This document shows, piece by piece, positions 28,362 to 37,576 of a stretch of 42,155 nt of DNA. The notes beneath the pieces are model-generated. The model saw nothing but the letters and a program-made list of their open reading frames with translations. It did not search any database and had not been told where the DNA came from. The position numbers and the translations under genes are program-made. Every line of letters starts with the position of its first letter. The stretch's first letter is position 1. Source of the stretch: Anaeromassilibacillus sp. An172 (lineage in GTDB: Bacteria > Bacillota > Clostridia > Oscillospirales > Acutalibacteraceae); the NCBI RefSeq assembly GCF_002160515.1, contig NZ_NFKS01000028.1:1-42155 (forward strand), written 5' to 3'.

Positions 28362-29614
28362 TGAAAATTATGTTAGTATGTAGTGGACAAGTAAATAAAA
28401 ATTTATTTCAATGTGCTAGCTGGGTAGAAGCGTTAATTGATAAAATTCAGGGTATTAAATCATATCAAATATTAGTATGTTATAGTTGTGTCTCTAAAAC
28501 AATAGAACAAACATTAATATCAGGAGTTACATATATTGGTGTTCCTAGAAAAAGAGGAATTTATCGAGTGGATAGACAATCACAGTTGATATATGAGTCT
28601 ATTATGACTCAATATAAGCCAGAAGTAATACATTTGTGTGGGACGGAATATCCATACTCTCTTGAAGTAGTAACTGCCGCTAAAAATAAAGGTATGCTTG
28701 AACATATTGTAGTTATTATACAAGGTTTGTGTTCAAAAATTGCAGAACACTATATGGATTGCATTCCTTGGTGGGTAAGATATGGTTTTACATTACGTGA
28801 TTTTATTCGTTTTGATAATGTTTATATGCAGAAGAAAAAGATGGAAATTCGTGGTATGAATGAAATTAAAGCGTTGCGTCTTGTGAATAACATTTCAGGG
28901 CGAACAGAATGGGACTGTTCGTGTACATATTTAATTAACCCTAAAAGAAGATATTATAAATGTAACGAATTCCTTAGAGATATATTTTATCAAAAACAAT
29001 GGAAATATGATGAATGTGAAAAGCATACATTATTTGTATCCCAGAGTTACTATACAATCAAAGGATTTGGAGTGCTTCTAGATGCAGTCGGATTGTTGCT
29101 CAAAGATTATCCAGATATAAAAATATATACAACAGGAACTCGTTTAAATCCAGAAGGACCAAATTGGAAAATAGATCTCTATACGGTGTATTTAAAGAAA
29201 AAGATTAGTAAAATGAATTTAGAAAATAGAGTTATTGGATGTGGCCAATTATCTGCGGAAGAAATGTGTAATAGATATTTGAAATGTAATGTTTTTGTTT
29301 CACCGTCTATGATTGAGAATTCTTCGAACTCGGTTGGTGAAGCAATGTTATTAGGATGTCCTATAATTTCTTCATATGTTGGCGGAATAACAGATTTTAT
29401 TGTCCATAAACAAAATGGATATTTGTATCAGCCGAATGCAGCTTATATGCTTGCATATTACATAAGAAAAATATTTGAAAATAATGAAGAAACAATAAGA
29501 CTAGCAAGTAATGCGAGAATGTCAGGAATGAAAGTATTTGATAGAATGCAAAATTTTGACGCCATAAAAAGAATGTATGAAGATATTGTTAGTATAACAA
29601 AAATTGGAGAGTGA
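28361..29614 (+). CDS. Glycosyltransferase family 4
   Basis: 417 residues starting MKIMLVCSGQVNKNLFQCAS. The acceptor half contains IHLCGTEYPYSLEVVTAAKN and IIQGLCSKIAEHYMDCIPWW. The donor half has HTLFVSQSYYTIKGFGVLLD, YTTGTRLNPEGPNWKIDLYT, GQLSAEEMCNRYLKCNVFVS and the conserved SSNSVGEAMLLGCPIISSYV with the Glu of GEAM, then GGITDFIVHKQNGYLYQPN. The 'sequence ... GTEYPYS ... QG ... E' layout is seen in several Clostridia capsule GT4 genes. Start overlaps the previous stop; the stop lies 8 bp before the next gene. Confidence 0.87.
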   Translation: MKIMLVCSGQVNKNLFQCASWVEALIDKIQGIKSYQILVCYSCVSKTIEQTLISGVTYIGVPRKRGIYRVDRQSQLIYESIMTQYKPEVIHLCGTEYPYSLEVVTAAKNKGMLEHIVVIIQGLCSKIAEHYMDCIPWWVRYGFTLRDFIRFDNVYMQKKKMEIRGMNEIKALRLVNNISGRTEWDCSCTYLINPKRRYYKCNEFLRDIFYQKQWKYDECEKHTLFVSQSYYTIKGFGVLLDAVGLLLKDYPDIKIYTTGTRLNPEGPNWKIDLYTVYLKKKISKMNLENRVIGCGQLSAEEMCNRYLKCNVFVSPSMIENSSNSVGEAMLLGCPIISSYVGGITDFIVHKQNGYLYQPNAAYMLAYYIRKIFENNEETIRLASNARMSGMKVFDRMQNFDAIKRMYEDIVSITKIGE

Positions 29615-29621
29615 AATAAAT

Positions 29622-30545
29622 ATGGATTTAGCACCAATAATAGTATTTGCATATAATCGTCCTGAGCATTTAATAAAAGTATTGGAAGCTCTTGCGAAAA
29701 ATCCAGAAGCAATACATAGCGATTTGTTTGTGTTTATCGATGGTCCAAAGAATGAGGATGCGTTGACAAAACAAAAAGAAGTTTTGGGTGTTGCGGAAAG
29801 ATTTAAAATAGGATATTTTAATGAGGTAAATATTTATTGTTCGAATAAAAACCGTGGATTATCTAAAGCTGTAATTAGTGGAGTGACGAATATTTTTGAG
29901 AAAAGTGATAAAGTTATTGTATTAGAAGATGATTCAATTCCAGATATTTTATTTTTAAAATACATGAATGAAGCTTTAGATTTTTATAAATCAAATAATT
30001 CAATTTGGTCAATAGGTGGATATACTCCGCCAATTAAGATTCCTATGGAATATAAATATGAAATAATAAAAACACAGCGATGTAGTAGTTATGCATGGGG
30101 GACTTGGAAAAATCGCTGGCAAAAAATCGATTGGAATGTAAAAGATTATGCTAAATTTCGATTTGACTTTATACAGAGAAAAAAGTTTAATTATTGGGGG
30201 AGTGACCGTTCTTCAATGTTAGATGATCAAATGAACCAACGAATTAATTCATGGGCGATTAGGTTTGATTATGCAATGTTTACTAATAATATGTACAATA
30301 TTGTTCCTATATACTCACTTGTTAAAAATATTGGACATGATGGTAGTGGAACGCATAGCAGAACAAATTGTACTGCTGAAGATGATTTTTATGTGGACCT
30401 TAATAATCAGTATAAAGAAATAAATTTACAAAATGTTGAAGTAGATGAGAGAATTCGTTTGAATTTCATTAATTTTTTTAAATATGATAGAGTGGGTTTA
30501 ATAAAAAGATATCTTAGTAATCTTTGGGTAAGTTGGAGGAAATGA
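29622..30545 (+). CDS. GT-A-type glycosyltransferase (GNT-I/GT2-like)
   Basis: 307 residues starting MDLAPIIVFAYNRPEHLIKV; ATG 29622 is 10 bases after GGAGAG, so a longer TTG-started frame (29604) is unlikely. The fold is GT-A: IIVFAYNRPEHLIKVLEALA, SDLFVFIDGPKNEDA, SNKNRGLSKAVISGVTNIFE, the metal-binding VIVLEDDSIPDILFLKY (EDD, about residue 105) and a catalytic-region CSSYAWGTWKNRWQKIDW. The EDD motif and WGTW block recall GNT-I-like bacterial sugar transferases used in capsules. Overlaps the next gene by one base. Donor unknown. Confidence 0.83.
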   Translation: MDLAPIIVFAYNRPEHLIKVLEALAKNPEAIHSDLFVFIDGPKNEDALTKQKEVLGVAERFKIGYFNEVNIYCSNKNRGLSKAVISGVTNIFEKSDKVIVLEDDSIPDILFLKYMNEALDFYKSNNSIWSIGGYTPPIKIPMEYKYEIIKTQRCSSYAWGTWKNRWQKIDWNVKDYAKFRFDFIQRKKFNYWGSDRSSMLDDQMNQRINSWAIRFDYAMFTNNMYNIVPIYSLVKNIGHDGSGTHSRTNCTAEDDFYVDLNNQYKEINLQNVEVDERIRLNFINFFKYDRVGLIKRYLSNLWVSWRK

Positions 30546-31528
30546 TGTTAAATAACAACCCTTTTTTTTCAATAGTTATACCAGTATATAATGTTGAACA
30601 ATATGTAGGTGAGTGTTTAAACTCACTCATTTCTCAAACATTCGATGATATTGAGATTATATGTGTGATTGATGGCTCTACAGATAAATCGAAAGAGATT
30701 TGCGATTCTTATGCATTTATAGATCAACGAATAAAGATTATTTATCAAGAGAACCAAGGTGTATCAGCGGCGAGAAATAAAGGATTATACTGTGCCTTAG
30801 GAAAATATGTTCATTTTGTAGATCCGGATGATAGAATACATGATAAGGATGTATATGGAAGATTATATCAAGAACTATATAAGCGAAAAATAGATGTTGT
30901 TGTTGCAGGTTCTGTGTATTATACTGATATTTTTGATAAAAAAATGGAATTTGGTAAAATAGAACATAAAAAGAAACAGAACAGTAACAGTTTTGAGTTT
31001 ATCTTAGAAAATAAATATTTTTTTGCACTTACAAGTGGTGTGAATAAGATATTTAGAAGAGATTTTTTGGTTAATAATAATATTTTATGGCCTTTAAATG
31101 TTACAAATGAAGATGATAGATGGTTGCCATTGGTAATGAATAATTGTAGAGAAATTTTATTCTTGCCCATATATATATATGATGTTCGTAGAAGGAGTGG
31201 TTCCTTAACTTCAATTAAAAGCAAGGATTGGTTGAAGAAACGAGGCAAAGGATATATGGATACAGCAAAAATAAATTGTAATTTAATTGAAAAAAGTAGT
31301 TTATCGAATATAGCAAAGTCGAATGGAATTTTGTACTATATGCAGTTATATTTTTGTGGACTAAAACAGTATCGAGATAATGGTGGAGTCGATTTTGGAG
31401 ATATAACGATAATGAACTATATGAAATATGTTAAAAACAAGAAGATGAAAGCAATTTATTTTATTTCAAAAATTCTTGGTAAAAAATTTGCTTTTGATAT
31501 TATGAAAAGGAGATATAAAATTGAATAA
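30545..31528 (+). CDS. Glycosyltransferase family 2
   Basis: 327 residues starting MLNNNPFFSIVIPVYNVEQY. The ATG at 30545 has GGAGG five bases upstream; ATG 30542 is possible, but the upstream TTG is not. GT2 motifs: FSIVIPVYNVEQYVGECLNS, EIICVIDGSTDKSKEICDSY, NQGVSAARNKGLYCALGKYV and HFVDPDDRIH (DPDD metal motif, about residue 92), with VTNEDDRWLPLVMNN (E-D base region). Similar to EpsJ/CpsI-like enzymes transferring galactose, glucose or GlcNAc. Overlaps the next gene by 8 bp. Confidence 0.9.
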   Translation: MLNNNPFFSIVIPVYNVEQYVGECLNSLISQTFDDIEIICVIDGSTDKSKEICDSYAFIDQRIKIIYQENQGVSAARNKGLYCALGKYVHFVDPDDRIHDKDVYGRLYQELYKRKIDVVVAGSVYYTDIFDKKMEFGKIEHKKKQNSNSFEFILENKYFFALTSGVNKIFRRDFLVNNNILWPLNVTNEDDRWLPLVMNNCREILFLPIYIYDVRRRSGSLTSIKSKDWLKKRGKGYMDTAKINCNLIEKSSLSNIAKSNGILYYMQLYFCGLKQYRDNGGVDFGDITIMNYMKYVKNKKMKAIYFISKILGKKFAFDIMKRRYKIE

Positions 31529-32507
31529 CAGAAAACCTTTGGTTTCAGTGCTGATGTGTTCTTATAACCCTAATTTAAATTTTTTAAGAGAATCAATACA
31601 AAGCGTTTTAGATCAAAGTTATAAGTTTTTAGAGATAATTTTTGTTAACGATGGCTCAACTATAGATGGATTGGAAGATTTTATCAAATCTTTTAATGAT
31701 AATAGAATAGTATTCGTTAATAATACTGAGAATAAAGGTCTTACAAAGTGCCTAAATCAAGGATTGAAGTATTGTCATGGAGAGTTTATTGCACGAATGG
31801 ATGACGATGATATTTGCATGCCTCTTCGTATTGAAACGCAAGTAAATTTAATGTGCGAAGATGACAAAATAAATGTTTTGGGTACAGATACAGAGGTTTT
31901 TGGTAATGAATCCAGGTATTCGCACTATGTCTTGGCCGATACACGTGAAGAACAGCAAGTAGAATTATTTTTTAAAAATGTTGGTTTAGCTCATCCCACA
32001 GTCATGTTTCGTACAGATTTTTTAAAAAAGAATAATTTATCTTATGATGAAAGGTATGAAAAAGCACAAGATTATGGTCTTTGGGTTGATTGTACTTATT
32101 ATGATCGTTTATATTGCATAGATAAAGTTTTATTAAAGTATAGAACGCATTCAAAGCAAGCATCACAGAGTAGCAGAGATAAACAGATTTGTGCAGAAAA
32201 AAAAATACGAATAAATCAACTTTGTCGTCTTGGTGTTAATCCAACAGAAAAGGAAGTAGAAATGCACCAAAATCTTTGTAACGGAAATATGATAGCAATG
32301 GTAAATGACTTTGATGCATTTGCAAAATGGATTAAAAAGCTAGTGAAAAATAATAAGAAAACTAATTATTTAGATAGAAAAGCGTTTAAAAGAAAACTAA
32401 AAAAATACTTTTTTTTAGTATGTATTAATTATATTAAAACACAGAATATCATAAAATTTGCTGAATTGTTTATTAAGAATATAAATACGTTCATTTTAAT
32501 TGCTTAA
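31521..32507 (+). CDS. Glycosyltransferase family 2 (EpsE-like)
   Basis: 328 residues from TTG 31521 behind AAAGGAGATA. GT2 motifs: PLVSVLMCSYNPNLNFLRES, LEIIFVNDGSTIDGLEDFIK, NTENKGLTKCLNQGLKYCHG, EFIARMDDDDICMPLRIETQ (DDDD metal motif) and AHPTVMFRTDFLKKNNLSYD, with the conserved EKAQDYGLWVDCTYY block. The HPT-VMFR and QDYGLW signatures are typical of capsule GT2 enzymes. The last 80 residues are basic with a hydrophobic tail. 12 bp before the flippase gene. Donor unknown. Confidence 0.89.
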   Translation: MNNRKPLVSVLMCSYNPNLNFLRESIQSVLDQSYKFLEIIFVNDGSTIDGLEDFIKSFNDNRIVFVNNTENKGLTKCLNQGLKYCHGEFIARMDDDDICMPLRIETQVNLMCEDDKINVLGTDTEVFGNESRYSHYVLADTREEQQVELFFKNVGLAHPTVMFRTDFLKKNNLSYDERYEKAQDYGLWVDCTYYDRLYCIDKVLLKYRTHSKQASQSSRDKQICAEKKIRINQLCRLGVNPTEKEVEMHQNLCNGNMIAMVNDFDAFAKWIKKLVKNNKKTNYLDRKAFKRKLKKYFFLVCINYIKTQNIIKFAELFIKNINTFILIA

Positions 32508-32519
32508 AGGAGGATTAAT

Positions 32520-34049
32520 TTGAGATCTCAAAATGTGTTAAAAAATGGAATCTGGGGAACAGTGTATCAGATTTCAAATATTTTTTTAGGATTTGTAGGA
32601 CGAACAATTTTCATTTATTTTTTGAGTTCAGATTATTTAGGTATATCTAGCTTGTTTAGTAATATTTTAAACTTATTATCTTTAAGCGAATTAGGATTTT
32701 CATCAGCGATTGCATTTCATCTTTATAAGCCGATAGCAGAAAAAGATACCTATAAAATAGTAGGTATTATGAATTTTTATAAAGTTGCTTATCGAATTGT
32801 TGCTATTTTTGTATTGATTTTAGGATTAAGTATTCTTCCATTTTTAGGTTTCATTATAAAAGAATCTGAATTTACATTGTCATATATTAGAATTATTTAT
32901 ATTCTATCTATTGCTAATACAGTTTCTTCATATTTTTTTTCTTATAAATATACACTTGCTATTGCGGACCAGAAAAATTATATTTTAACAAATATCGATA
33001 CAATATTTAGGTTTATTAATACGATAGCTAATATAATTGTATTAATTATATTTCGTGACTATATCATTTATGTAACAGTAGGTATAGTAGTAAATGTGTT
33101 TGCTGGATTTATAAAGGCAAGCTTAGTTTCAAAAAAATATCCTTATTTAAAAGAGAAAACGCAGATTGAACCTTTAGTCAGAAAAAAAATAATGAGTGAT
33201 GTCAAAAATATTTTTGCTGGAAAAGTTTCTACAGTAATTGTGAGTTCAACAGATAATATTTTAATTTCAGCTATGATTAGTTTGAAAGTAGTAGGTTTAT
33301 ATTCTAATTACGCTATGTTAATTGGTTATGTACAAGCTTTTCTTACACAATTTATCACGGCAACACAAGCGAGTATTGGAAATATGATTGCTTCAGAATC
33401 AAAAGAATATGCATATACAGTAATGAAGCGATTAACAGTTATTTTTTATTTTGCAGTTTCTTTTTGTAGTGTTTGTCTATTTAATCTTCTTAATCCTTTT
33501 ATTGAATTGTGGATTGGAGAATCCTATTTACTTGATATAAGCGTTGTTGGTTGGTGTATTGCTTCCTTTTATATACAATTAATTAAAACTCCAATTTGGT
33601 ATTCATTGGGGGGAGTTGGATATTTTAAGGAAGATAGAAATATTTCAATAATTGGTGCAGTATCTAATTTGTTGATATCAGTTATTTGTGCTTATTTTTA
33701 TGGTTTAAGCGGTATTTTTATGGGCACTGTATTTTCGCAATTAATTCAATGGATTTTAAAAACTAGACTATTTTTAATTTATTTTATTGGTACGAAATGT
33801 AAAGAATATTATTTATTGTCAACTCGTCTTTTATTGCAAACAATTTTTTTGTGTGGATTATCTTATGGAATTACAAGAATTATATTAATTGAAAATGATT
33901 TGTTTAGCTTTATAATTAAAATGATAGTATGCTTTGTAGTACCAAATATATTTAATTGTATTATTTATAGGAAATCAGAGGCTTTTCAGTACATAATTTC
34001 GCTGTTAAAACAAATTTTAAATAAATTTTCAAAAAAACATAAAGGATAA
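32520..34049 (+). CDS. wzx: Wzx-type oligosaccharide flippase
   Basis: 509 residues from TTG 32520 behind AAAGGAGGAT, with about twelve to fourteen membrane helices over the whole length. N-terminal MRSQNVLKNGIWGTVYQISN and FLSSDYLGISSLFSNILNLL are typical of the polysaccharide transporter (PST, MOP superfamily) group. It flips the finished undecaprenyl-diphosphate repeat unit to the outer face, working with the Wzy polymerase of the same locus. Charged residues in helices (e.g. KEDRNISIIG) and a basic end (KKHKG) are in line with that topology. It is followed by a 130-bp AT-rich gap before the next GT-like gene. Confidence 0.93.
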   Translation: MRSQNVLKNGIWGTVYQISNIFLGFVGRTIFIYFLSSDYLGISSLFSNILNLLSLSELGFSSAIAFHLYKPIAEKDTYKIVGIMNFYKVAYRIVAIFVLILGLSILPFLGFIIKESEFTLSYIRIIYILSIANTVSSYFFSYKYTLAIADQKNYILTNIDTIFRFINTIANIIVLIIFRDYIIYVTVGIVVNVFAGFIKASLVSKKYPYLKEKTQIEPLVRKKIMSDVKNIFAGKVSTVIVSSTDNILISAMISLKVVGLYSNYAMLIGYVQAFLTQFITATQASIGNMIASESKEYAYTVMKRLTVIFYFAVSFCSVCLFNLLNPFIELWIGESYLLDISVVGWCIASFYIQLIKTPIWYSLGGVGYFKEDRNISIIGAVSNLLISVICAYFYGLSGIFMGTVFSQLIQWILKTRLFLIYFIGTKCKEYYLLSTRLLLQTIFLCGLSYGITRIILIENDLFSFIIKMIVCFVVPNIFNCIIYRKSEAFQYIISLLKQILNKFSKKHKG

Positions 34050-34181
34050 AAGGATTTTTATATTAATATTTTATTAATTTTTTATAGGTATTTATTTTTG
34101 AGAAAAAATTAATGATCATTAAATATGAGATTTTTAAAGTACAGAAGAGATCACTTTTTCTGAGAAAGGTAAGAATAGCAA

Positions 34182-35144
34182 ATGAGTAAAAAATTAGTAT
34201 TTGTTCCATTAGCATATAAAAGTAAGTATTCTATGTCTGCAAATATAAATACTGATAATGAAAATGGCATAATAATTTATTTGAAAAATGCGCTAGTATT
34301 ATTAGTATCAATTCAAAGATACAATGCTGATGTACAAACTGCAGTCGTTACAAATTTTGAAATACCAGAAAACTTTAAAAAAATTTATAGACAAAATAAT
34401 ATTTTGATTTTTAATACAACTTTTGAAAATTATACAATGCCATCAGATTTTAAATGGTCACTAGCTTTCTTTAAGATTAAAGCATTAGAATATGTACTAA
34501 ATGAACTAAATTATGATTTGTATTTAGAGTTAGACAGTGATGAAATCTGTATCAGTTCAATTAGTGATATGTGGTTGGAATTAGATGACAAAATATTGAT
34601 GTTTGCTAGTAAATTTCGTTATAATCATAACACAAGATGTTTGTATAGTGATATTTACAGACAAATTTATGGAGAAACTTTAAATAATAATAAAAAAATT
34701 ATAAAAACAGGAGGTGGTTTTATTGCAGGAAACAAAAAACAATTATCATTATTTATTAATGAGTGCGATGTTATATATTCTTTTTTAAGAAGTAATATAG
34801 AGAACATAGACAAAAACATTGGTGATGAATTGTATTCATCAATTTATTATGCAAAATATCCAGAAAAAGTAGGAGATGCAAGTCCATATATTGATGTATA
34901 TTGGACTGGAAGTTTTTATTATGTATCAACTAACTATAAATTTGATGCAGTATCTTTAATACATTTGCCTGATGAAAAGCAATTTGGATTACTATATTTG
35001 TATGACTATTATATGAAAAAAGGTACTTTTCCCAATGAAAATATTATTTTTAAACTTCTTTCGTTTCCTAAATATAAAAAATCGTTTTCATTTAATAGAC
35101 TATTGCAAAAAATAATAAAAAAGTTTGATAATAAACGATATTAA
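34182..35144 (+). CDS. Putative glycosyltransferase with GT8-like DxD motif
   Basis: 320 residues starting MSKKLVFVPLAYKSKYSMSA, at ATG 34182 behind GAGAAAGG. It has features of a GT-A enzyme of the glycogenin/GT8 kind: KNALVLLVSIQRYNADVQTA at the start, FFKIKALEYVLNELNYDLYL, LELDSDEICISSISDMWLEL with DSDE (about residues 117-120, a DxD-type metal site), TGGGFIAGNKKQLSLFINEC and the late YWTGSFYYVSTNYKFDAVSL / HLPDEKQFG. The match is one of pattern; I do not recognise a named family. It is the last and most AT-rich gene of the transferase block, with AT-rich gaps on both sides, and could be a side-chain transferase. Confidence 0.65.
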   Translation: MSKKLVFVPLAYKSKYSMSANINTDNENGIIIYLKNALVLLVSIQRYNADVQTAVVTNFEIPENFKKIYRQNNILIFNTTFENYTMPSDFKWSLAFFKIKALEYVLNELNYDLYLELDSDEICISSISDMWLELDDKILMFASKFRYNHNTRCLYSDIYRQIYGETLNNNKKIIKTGGGFIAGNKKQLSLFINECDVIYSFLRSNIENIDKNIGDELYSSIYYAKYPEKVGDASPYIDVYWTGSFYYVSTNYKFDAVSLIHLPDEKQFGLLYLYDYYMKKGTFPNENIIFKLLSFPKYKKSFSFNRLLQKIIKKFDNKRY

Positions 35145-35216
35145 ATTGATATAATATAGTCAAAAATTATTTATTTCATATTATATGCTCTTTCATATAT
35201 TGGAATTTATTCAGTG

Positions 35217-35222
35217 TATAAT
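35217..35222 (+). promoter_or_regulatory. Possible -10 box before the capE gene
   Basis: TATAAT in the 187-bp gap before capE. The -35 region is poor. The change in composition here and the gap size make an internal promoter plausible. Confidence 0.3.
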
Positions 35223-35331
35223 CTGTAATTTAATGTGGTTCGAGTTGATGTGATTTTGTACAAACAAGCAGTTGTATATAAATAATATCATTTTGCTTAC
35301 ATTATTATAAAAAGTTGGAGGAAGATATATA

Positions 35332-36378
35332 ATGAGTGTTTTTAAAAATAAAATATTATTAATTACTGGAGGAACAGGATCTTTTGGTAATGCTGTTTTA
35401 AATCGTTTTATGAATACAGATATCAAAGAAATAAGAGTTTTTTCTCGAGATGAAAAAAAACAAGATGATATGCGTCACGAGTATCAAGCTAAGATGCCTG
35501 AAGTTGCTGATAAGATTAAATTTTTTATTGGTGATGTTCGCGATATTCAATCTGTTAGAAATGCTATGGTAGGTGTTGATTATATTTTTCATGCAGCTGC
35601 CCTTAAACAGGTTCCATCTTGCGAATTCTTTCCTATGGAAGCAGTTAAGACAAATGTTATAGGAACTGAAAATGTTCTTACTGCTGCTATAGAAGCTGGT
35701 GTTAAATCGGTAATATGCCTTTCAACAGACAAGGCTGCTTATCCTGTAAATGCTATGGGTATAACAAAGGCTCTTGAAGAAAGGGTTGCTGTTGCAAAAT
35801 CAAGAACAGTTTCACCTGAAAAAACAAAGATTTGCTGCACTCGTTATGGTAATGTTATGTGTAGCCGTGGTTCTGTTATTCCTTTGTGGATTGAACAGAT
35901 TAAAAACGGAAACCCGATTACTATTACTGATCCAACTATGACAAGATTTATTATGTCTCTTGAAGAAGCGGTTGAACTTGTACTTTTTGCTTTTGAGAAT
36001 GGCGAAAGCGGAGATATTATGGTTCAAAAAGCTCCTGCTTGTACTATCAAAACACAAGCTGAAGCTGTGTGTGAACTGTTTGGCGGAAACAAAGAGGATA
36101 TTAAAATCATTGGTATAAGACACGGTGAGAAAATGTATGAAACCTTGCTTACCAATGAAGAGTGTGCAAAAGCTATCGATATGGGCAATTTTTATCGTGT
36201 ACCGGCTGATAATAGAGGATTGAATTATGATAAGTACTTTACCGATGGTGATGCAGAAAGAAATACACTTACTGAGTTTAATTCTAATAATACAGAACTG
36301 CTCTCAGTAGAAGAAGTAAAAGAAAAGCTTCTCTCCTTACAGTATATAAGAGACGAGCTGGAAAAGATGGGTAGATAA
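35332..36378 (+). CDS. capE: UDP-GlcNAc 4,6-dehydratase (CapE/WbjB type), UDP-FucNAc pathway
   Basis: 348 residues, ATG 35332 behind GGAGGAAG. Soluble extended SDR: LLITGGTGSFGNAVLNRF (residues 8-25), RVFSRDEKKQDDMRHEYQ, DYIFHAAALKQVPSCEFFPM, CLSTDKAAYPVNAMGITKAL (K-x-A active-site block, about 125-145) and RYGNVMCSRGSVIPLW. This is the inverting dehydratase/5-epimerase that starts UDP-N-acetyl-L-fucosamine synthesis from UDP-GlcNAc. The next genes are capF and a UDP-GlcNAc 2-epimerase, completing that pathway. It is a second, soluble 4,6-dehydratase in the locus besides the membrane EpsC-type enzyme. Base composition is less AT-rich than the gene before it. Confidence 0.93.
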   Translation: MSVFKNKILLITGGTGSFGNAVLNRFMNTDIKEIRVFSRDEKKQDDMRHEYQAKMPEVADKIKFFIGDVRDIQSVRNAMVGVDYIFHAAALKQVPSCEFFPMEAVKTNVIGTENVLTAAIEAGVKSVICLSTDKAAYPVNAMGITKALEERVAVAKSRTVSPEKTKICCTRYGNVMCSRGSVIPLWIEQIKNGNPITITDPTMTRFIMSLEEAVELVLFAFENGESGDIMVQKAPACTIKTQAEAVCELFGGNKEDIKIIGIRHGEKMYETLLTNEECAKAIDMGNFYRVPADNRGLNYDKYFTDGDAERNTLTEFNSNNTELLSVEEVKEKLLSLQYIRDELEKMGR

Positions 36379-36379
36379 G

Positions 36380-37573
36380 ATGAATATTCTAATTACAGGT
36401 GCGAAAGGTTTTGTCGGTAAGAACCTTGTAGCTAATTTATACAATATAAAAAACGGAAAAAACAGGACAAGAAGTTTTTCTATTGATAATATATATGAAT
36501 TTGACGTAGACACTGATATTTCCCTTTTGGATGAATATTGCCAAAATGCAGATTTTATATTTAATTTGGCAGGAGTTAATCGTCCACAAAACAACGAAGA
36601 GTTTATGAAGGGAAACTTTGGTTTTGCATCAACACTTATTGATATATTAAAAAAATATAATAATACCTGTCCTGTTGTACTTTCCAGCTCTATTCAGGCA
36701 ACGCTTATTGGAAGATATGATAGTGATTATGGCAGAAGCAAAAAAGTAGGAGAAGAATTATTTTTTGATTATGCAAAGGAAACAGGTGCAAAAGTTTTTG
36801 TTTATCGTTTTCCTAACCTTTTCGGAAAGTGGTGTAGACCTAACTATAATTCTGCTGTTGCCACTTTTTGCAATAATATAGCCAACGACTTGCCTATTCA
36901 AGTAAACGACAGAAATATTCAACTTGAGTTGCTGTATATAGACGACTTGATAGAAGAAATGTTTGATGCAATTGAAGGAAAAGAACATCATTGCGAATTT
37001 AATGGAATAGAAACTGTTCTTAAAGATGATGGAAGATATTGCGCTGTTCCAAAAACTCACAAAGTTACTTTAGGCGAAATTGTTGACTTGTTAGAATCCT
37101 TTAAAAGTCAGCCACAAACATTGATAATGCCTAAGATACCAGATAATTCTTTTGCCAAGAAGCTTTATTCAACATTTCTTTCGTATTTGCCTAAAGAAAA
37201 AACTTCATTTCCTTTAAAGATGAACATTGATGATAGAGGAAGTTTCACTGAGCTATTGAAAACTACTGAGTGTGGGCAGTTTTCAGTTAATATCTCAAAA
37301 CCCGGAATAACAAAAGGACAGCATTGGCATAATTCAAAATGGGAGTTTTTTATTGTAGTTGCGGGTCATGGTCTTATTCAGGAAAGAAAAATTGGCTCAG
37401 ATGAAATAATAGAGTTTGAAGTTAGCGGAGATAAAATTGAAGCTATTCATATGCTTCCTGGATATACTCATAATATAATAAATCTTTCTGATACTGAAAA
37501 TCTTGTAACAGTTATGTGGGCAAACGAGCAGTTTGATCCGAATCGTCCTGATACTTTTTTTGAGAAGGTGTAA
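36380..37573 (+). CDS. capF: CapF-like bifunctional epimerase-reductase with C-terminal cupin
   Basis: 397 residues starting MNILITGAKGFVGKNLVANL, one base after the capE stop. The N-terminal Rossmann SDR domain (ITGAKGFVG; FIFNLAGVNRPQN; SSSIQATLIGRYDSDYGRSK with the YGRSK catalytic Tyr-Lys) carries out reduction. The C-terminal cupin (about residues 270-397: IDDRGSFTELLKTTECGQFS, ITKGQHWHNSKWEFFIVVAG with metal-binding HWH and E, MLPGYTHNIINLSDTENLVT) catalyses 3-epimerisation. This two-domain build is diagnostic for CapF/WbjC, giving UDP-2-acetamido-2,6-dideoxy-L-talose, the step before FucNAc. All key residues appear present. Confidence 0.94.
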   Translation: MNILITGAKGFVGKNLVANLYNIKNGKNRTRSFSIDNIYEFDVDTDISLLDEYCQNADFIFNLAGVNRPQNNEEFMKGNFGFASTLIDILKKYNNTCPVVLSSSIQATLIGRYDSDYGRSKKVGEELFFDYAKETGAKVFVYRFPNLFGKWCRPNYNSAVATFCNNIANDLPIQVNDRNIQLELLYIDDLIEEMFDAIEGKEHHCEFNGIETVLKDDGRYCAVPKTHKVTLGEIVDLLESFKSQPQTLIMPKIPDNSFAKKLYSTFLSYLPKEKTSFPLKMNIDDRGSFTELLKTTECGQFSVNISKPGITKGQHWHNSKWEFFIVVAGHGLIQERKIGSDEIIEFEVSGDKIEAIHMLPGYTHNIINLSDTENLVTVMWANEQFDPNRPDTFFEKV

Positions 37574-37576
37574 AGA

